A DNA stretch of 15,056 nucleotides from Tenericutes bacterium ADurb.BinA155. Lineage in GTDB: Bacteria > Bacillota_I > Bacilli_A > RFN20 > CAG-826. The position numbers and the translations under genes were made by a program. The stretch lies in assembly GCA_002068375.1 (NCBI GenBank), contig MVZL01000015.1, forward strand, positions 1-15,056, in the 5' to 3' direction. Positions 12,752 through 15,056 of this stretch are shown in pieces. Each line of letters opens with the position of its first letter. The first letter of the stretch is position 1. The notes beneath the pieces were generated by a model. It made no database searches. It saw only the letters and a program-made list of their open reading frames with translations, and had not been told where the DNA came from.

Positions 12752-13873
12752 ATGCGCCTAACCATCGATAAAGAACAATTTCTGAAAGCGCTGAATAACG
12801 CCAGCCACGCCGTTGCGGCTAAAGGACCGATGCCCTTACTCACCAACCTCAAACTCGATTTGAACGAGAAAGGCCTTGAAGTCACCGGCAGCAACAACGA
12901 GATCACCGTCAAAGCGACCGTGCCGTATATGATCGGCAGCAAAGAGATCATTCGGAACGCCGGGATCGGTTCGACCCTGGTGAACGCCCACATTCTGACC
13001 GAAGTCGTCCGTCACATCGACGGCGCGGAATTAAGCCTCGAAGTCATCGATGACGCCATCGTGAAGATCGATGACGGCAAGTCTTCGTTCAAACTCAACT
13101 GCATCAAAGCCGAAGAATATCCGGATATCGATTTGGAACCCTCGGGCGTGAGCTTCGAAATGAAGTGCGCCGACCTCACCGCCATCGTCGAGCAATCGGC
13201 TTTCGCCGCCTCGATGAAAGAGCAGCGGGCCGTCCTTATGGGCTTGAATCTCCGGGCCGATAACGGGATCCTGGTTGCCACCGCGACCGACTCCGCCCGG
13301 CTTGCCCGCAAACAAATCGCGATCGATTCTGACGTGAAGTTCAGCTGCAACATCCCAGCCAAGATCATCCTCGACATCGTCCATCTCTTTGAGAATGCCG
13401 AGAAGGTCACCGTCGCGATCTCCGACAAGAAAGCCTTGTTCGATTTCGATTCGACCGTCGTGACCTCCCGCCTCATTCCTGGAGACTACCCCGTCACCGA
13501 TTCGATCATCCCCGCGACCTTCAATTACTTCCTAGAAGCCAATTCCCAAGAGCTTTTAAGCGCCATGGAGCGCGTTCGTGTCCTCTCTGGGGATAATGAG
13601 CCGGTCGTCAAATTAGCGATGCAGGAAGACGAAGTAGAGGTTTCGGCCAAGAGCGACACCAACGGATCCGCCCTTGAAAAGATCTCGACCTTCCAATTTA
13701 ACGGCGAACGTTTAGCCGTCTCCTTCAACAGCCAATTCGTGATCGATGCCATCAAGGCAGTCAAATCCGACGATGTTACCATTTGCTTTATCGGCGAAAT
13801 GAAGCCGTTCGTCGTCAAGAACCCCAAAGATGATTCGGTGATCGAACTGATCACGCCTATGAGGACTTTCTGA
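12752..13873 (+). CDS. dnaN: DNA polymerase III beta subunit (sliding clamp)
   Basis: Ring-forming processivity clamp that tethers polymerase III to DNA and recruits repair proteins. The 373-residue product starts MRLTIDKEQFLKALNNASHA and shows the usual family course, including PLLTNLKLDL, NAHILTEVV, the central MKEQRAVLMGLNL and the C-terminal ELITPMRTF, close to the conserved 'L-x-P-x-R' end. Three clamp domains of about 120 residues each fit the length. The ATG at 12752 has GGAGG upstream at a rather long 12-nt spacing. It is the second gene of the dnaA cluster but separated from dnaA by 158 nt of origin DNA, and closed downstream by a hairpin terminator. Confidence 0.98.
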   Translation: MRLTIDKEQFLKALNNASHAVAAKGPMPLLTNLKLDLNEKGLEVTGSNNEITVKATVPYMIGSKEIIRNAGIGSTLVNAHILTEVVRHIDGAELSLEVIDDAIVKIDDGKSSFKLNCIKAEEYPDIDLEPSGVSFEMKCADLTAIVEQSAFAASMKEQRAVLMGLNLRADNGILVATATDSARLARKQIAIDSDVKFSCNIPAKIILDIVHLFENAEKVTVAISDKKALFDFDSTVVTSRLIPGDYPVTDSIIPATFNYFLEANSQELLSAMERVRVLSGDNEPVVKLAMQEDEVEVSAKSDTNGSALEKISTFQFNGERLAVSFNSQFVIDAIKAVKSDDVTICFIGEMKPFVVKNPKDDSVIELITPMRTF

Positions 13874-13902
13874 GCCTTCTAGACCCCTTCTAAATCGATG
13901 CT

Positions 13903-13933
13903 AAAAGTGGTAGATAAATGTCTACCACTTTTT
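13903..13933 (+). terminator. Terminator after dnaN
   Basis: A perfect 12-bp stem, 13903-13914 with 13921-13932, closes a 6-nt loop; the stem ends in TTTT and is followed by another T. It is AT-rich at its base and has an A run on the opposite side, so it could work in both directions. It begins 29 nt after the dnaN stop. Confidence 0.75.
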
Positions 13934-13949
13934 ACTACGTAGTAGTAAA
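13931..13949. repeat. Second palindrome in the dnaN-rlbA gap
   Basis: TACTACGTAGTA (13933-13944) is a perfect 12-bp palindrome; alternatively TTTACTA and TAGTAAA (13931-13937, 13943-13949) pair around a 5-nt loop. It directly abuts the dnaN terminator and lies about 30 nt before the rlbA start, a place for an operator or leader hairpin. No clear promoter boxes are visible around it. Confidence 0.5.
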
Positions 13950-13977
13950 CTATATCCAAGGGAGAAACCCGGTTTTT

Positions 13978-14199
13978 ATGAACGCTGAAATTAAGAAGAT
14001 TACGATCACGAGCGAGTACATCACTTTAGGTCAGCTTTTGAAGTTCACCCACCTCATCGCGACCGGAAGCCAGGAGAAGTCCTATCTCCTCTCCCACAGC
14101 GTTTTGGTCAATGGCGTTTCGGAAGCCCGGCGGGGCCGCAAGCTCTATCCCGGCGATAAGATCACCCTCGATCAAGGCGGCTTTGAGATCGCGAAATGA
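13978..14199 (+). CDS. rlbA: S4-domain RNA-binding protein RlbA (YaaA)
   Basis: A 73-residue protein consisting of one S4-like RNA-binding domain, found between dnaN and recF in Firmicutes; I know it as YaaA/RlbA, with a proposed but poorly defined ribosome-related role. Diagnostic sequence: SEYITLGQLLKF, then LLSHSVLVNGVSEARRGRKLYPGDKI, very close to the Bacillus protein. I chose the ATG at 13978 because the frame upstream of it (from 13918) reads through the terminator and palindromes and resembles nothing in the family. A GGGAG lies 13 nt upstream, longer than ideal. The stop overlaps the recF start as ATGA, so recF translation is likely coupled to it. Confidence 0.92.
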   Translation: MNAEIKKITITSEYITLGQLLKFTHLIATGSQEKSYLLSHSVLVNGVSEARRGRKLYPGDKITLDQGGFEIAK

Positions 14200-15056
14200 T
14201 TCTGACGCATCTCGAACTCCGGAATTTTCGGAGTTATGCCACGGCAAGTTTGGACTTTGGGGATAAGCTCAACTTAATCCTCGGACCCAACGCGACCGGC
14301 AAAAGCAATTTGGCCGAAGCCATTCATTACCTCTCGCTTGCTCGTAGCTGGCGAACCCCGGATGATCGACTTCTGATCAAGGACGGGTGCGAAAGCGCCT
14401 TGCTCCAAGCCACGATCGTCGAAGGCGGATTGACCCGCCAGATCGAGATCGAGATCGGAAAAGGCCATAAACGGATCAGTCTTAACGGCAAACCAGTCCA
14501 CCGGATCTCCGAACTCTCGAAGCTCGTGAACGTGATCGTGTTCGCCCCGAGCGATGTCGGACTCTTCGTGAATAGCCCCGGCGCCAGGAGAAACTTCCTC
14601 GACGTCGCCTTAGCGAAGCAATCGCTCGACTACTTCAGCCTCATCGGCAAGTACAATCGGCTCCTTGCGGAGCGGAATGCCGCGCTAAAACGCTCGCACG
14701 TCGACCTCAAAGTGGTGGATGTGCTGACGAGCCAGATGATCGAAGTGGCGGAACCTCTCGTGAAATTCCGTCATCTCTACGTGAACGAGCTCAACCGCGT
14801 CCTACCGGACCTAATCGTCCAGTTACGGGGCCCCGGCTCCGAAGCCTCCATCGTCTATCACCCGTTCGTGAAAGACGATAGCCACTTCGCCGAAGCCGCC
14901 CAAAACGCGTTTAAAGAGGCCTTAGAGAGCGATTTGCTTCATCGCTCGACGTCCTTAGGCCCCCACCGCGAAGACTTCTTATTCCGCTTGAATGGGAAGA
15001 ATGTCGCGGACTATGGAAGCCAAGGCGAGAACCGGTTAGCGGTCTTAGCCTTGAAA
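14196..15056 (+). CDS. recF: DNA replication and repair protein RecF, N-terminal part (3' end outside window)
   Basis: SMC/Rad50-like ABC ATPase that binds gapped DNA and helps RecO/RecR load RecA. The frame starts at an ATG overlapping the rlbA stop (ATGA) and remains open for 287 codons to the window end, so roughly 70-85 residues of a normal 360-370-residue RecF are missing. Seen: MILTHLELRNFRSY; Walker A GPNATGKSNLAEAIHYLS (30-47), where Thr34 and Ser37 replace the more common Gly/Gln and Thr; VFAPSDVGL; GARRNFLDVAL; the LGPHREDFLF segment; and the ABC signature SQGENR at 275-280, usually SQGQQR. The arm-forming helical region in between is normal. Identity is secure. Confidence 0.96.
   Translation, partial: MILTHLELRNFRSYATASLDFGDKLNLILGPNATGKSNLAEAIHYLSLARSWRTPDDRLLIKDGCESALLQATIVEGGLTRQIEIEIGKGHKRISLNGKPVHRISELSKLVNVIVFAPSDVGLFVNSPGARRNFLDVALAKQSLDYFSLIGKYNRLLAERNAALKRSHVDLKVVDVLTSQMIEVAEPLVKFRHLYVNELNRVLPDLIVQLRGPGSEASIVYHPFVKDDSHFAEAAQNAFKEALESDLLHRSTSLGPHREDFLFRLNGKNVADYGSQGENRLAVLALK

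Noticed and set aside
13918..13977. N-terminal extension of RlbA from 13918
   Set aside because: It would start in the loop of the dnaN terminator and run through a palindrome; family proteins begin at the equivalent of 13978.

Overview
The window spans a chromosomal replication origin region of a low- to mid-GC Firmicutes-type bacterium. The rpmH/dnaA divergence, DnaA-box clusters on both sides of dnaA, the gene order dnaA-dnaN-rlbA(yaaA)-recF, and RNase M5 all point to Bacillota or a walled relative of the Mollicutes. TGA is used as a stop codon by several genes (dnaA, mnmE, rnpA, the antitoxin), so the standard bacterial code applies and this is not a code-4 Mycoplasma. GlmU (peptidoglycan precursor) and IspE (MEP isoprenoid pathway) argue for a cell-walled organism. 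I cannot name a genus from sequence alone.

Layout. (1) 1-921 (+): 3' end of pyruvate phosphate dikinase, closed by a strong hairpin terminator at 948-984. (2) 990-1642 (-): a Phd/YefM-like antitoxin and a PIN-domain toxin, overlapping by ATGA, with a perfect 16-bp palindrome in the presumed promoter. The pair sits as a small island between two terminators. (3) 1774-7793 (-): a tightly packed housekeeping operon mnmE-tatD-rnmV-rsmA-ispE-glmU plus an 89-residue beta-repeat protein of unknown function, ending at a terminator (1724-1755). (4) 7847-10776 (-): rpmH-rnpA-yidC-jag with a recognisable promoter (10815-10843) and a UACG-tetraloop terminator (7805-7831). (5) 10777-11234: the main origin region, with degenerate DnaA boxes in both orientations. 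(6) 11235-15056 (+): dnaA, a second origin segment with one perfect DnaA box followed by a DnaA-trio-like tract, dnaN, rlbA and the 5' part of recF.

How it fits together. Apart from ppdK, genes left of the origin are on the minus strand and genes right of it on the plus strand, so nearly all are co-directional with replication forks leaving 10.8-11.2 kb. The left arm couples ribosome/tRNA/RNA maturation (L34, RNase P protein, MnmE, RsmA, RNase M5), membrane protein insertion (YidC, Jag/KhpB), and precursor synthesis for wall and isoprenoids (GlmU, IspE). Most neighbours overlap or are within 25 nt, indicating co-transcription and translational coupling.

Less ordinary points: a YidC with a lipoprotein signal and an extracellular region of over 300 residues; a DnaA whose P-loop begins with Ser; an RnpA with an altered RNR motif and no visible ribosome-binding site; a possibly leaderless mnmE; the small four-repeat protein after glmU; and regulatory palindromes at the toxin-antitoxin unit, upstream of dnaA and upstream of rlbA. 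No entirely unknown multigene system is evident.
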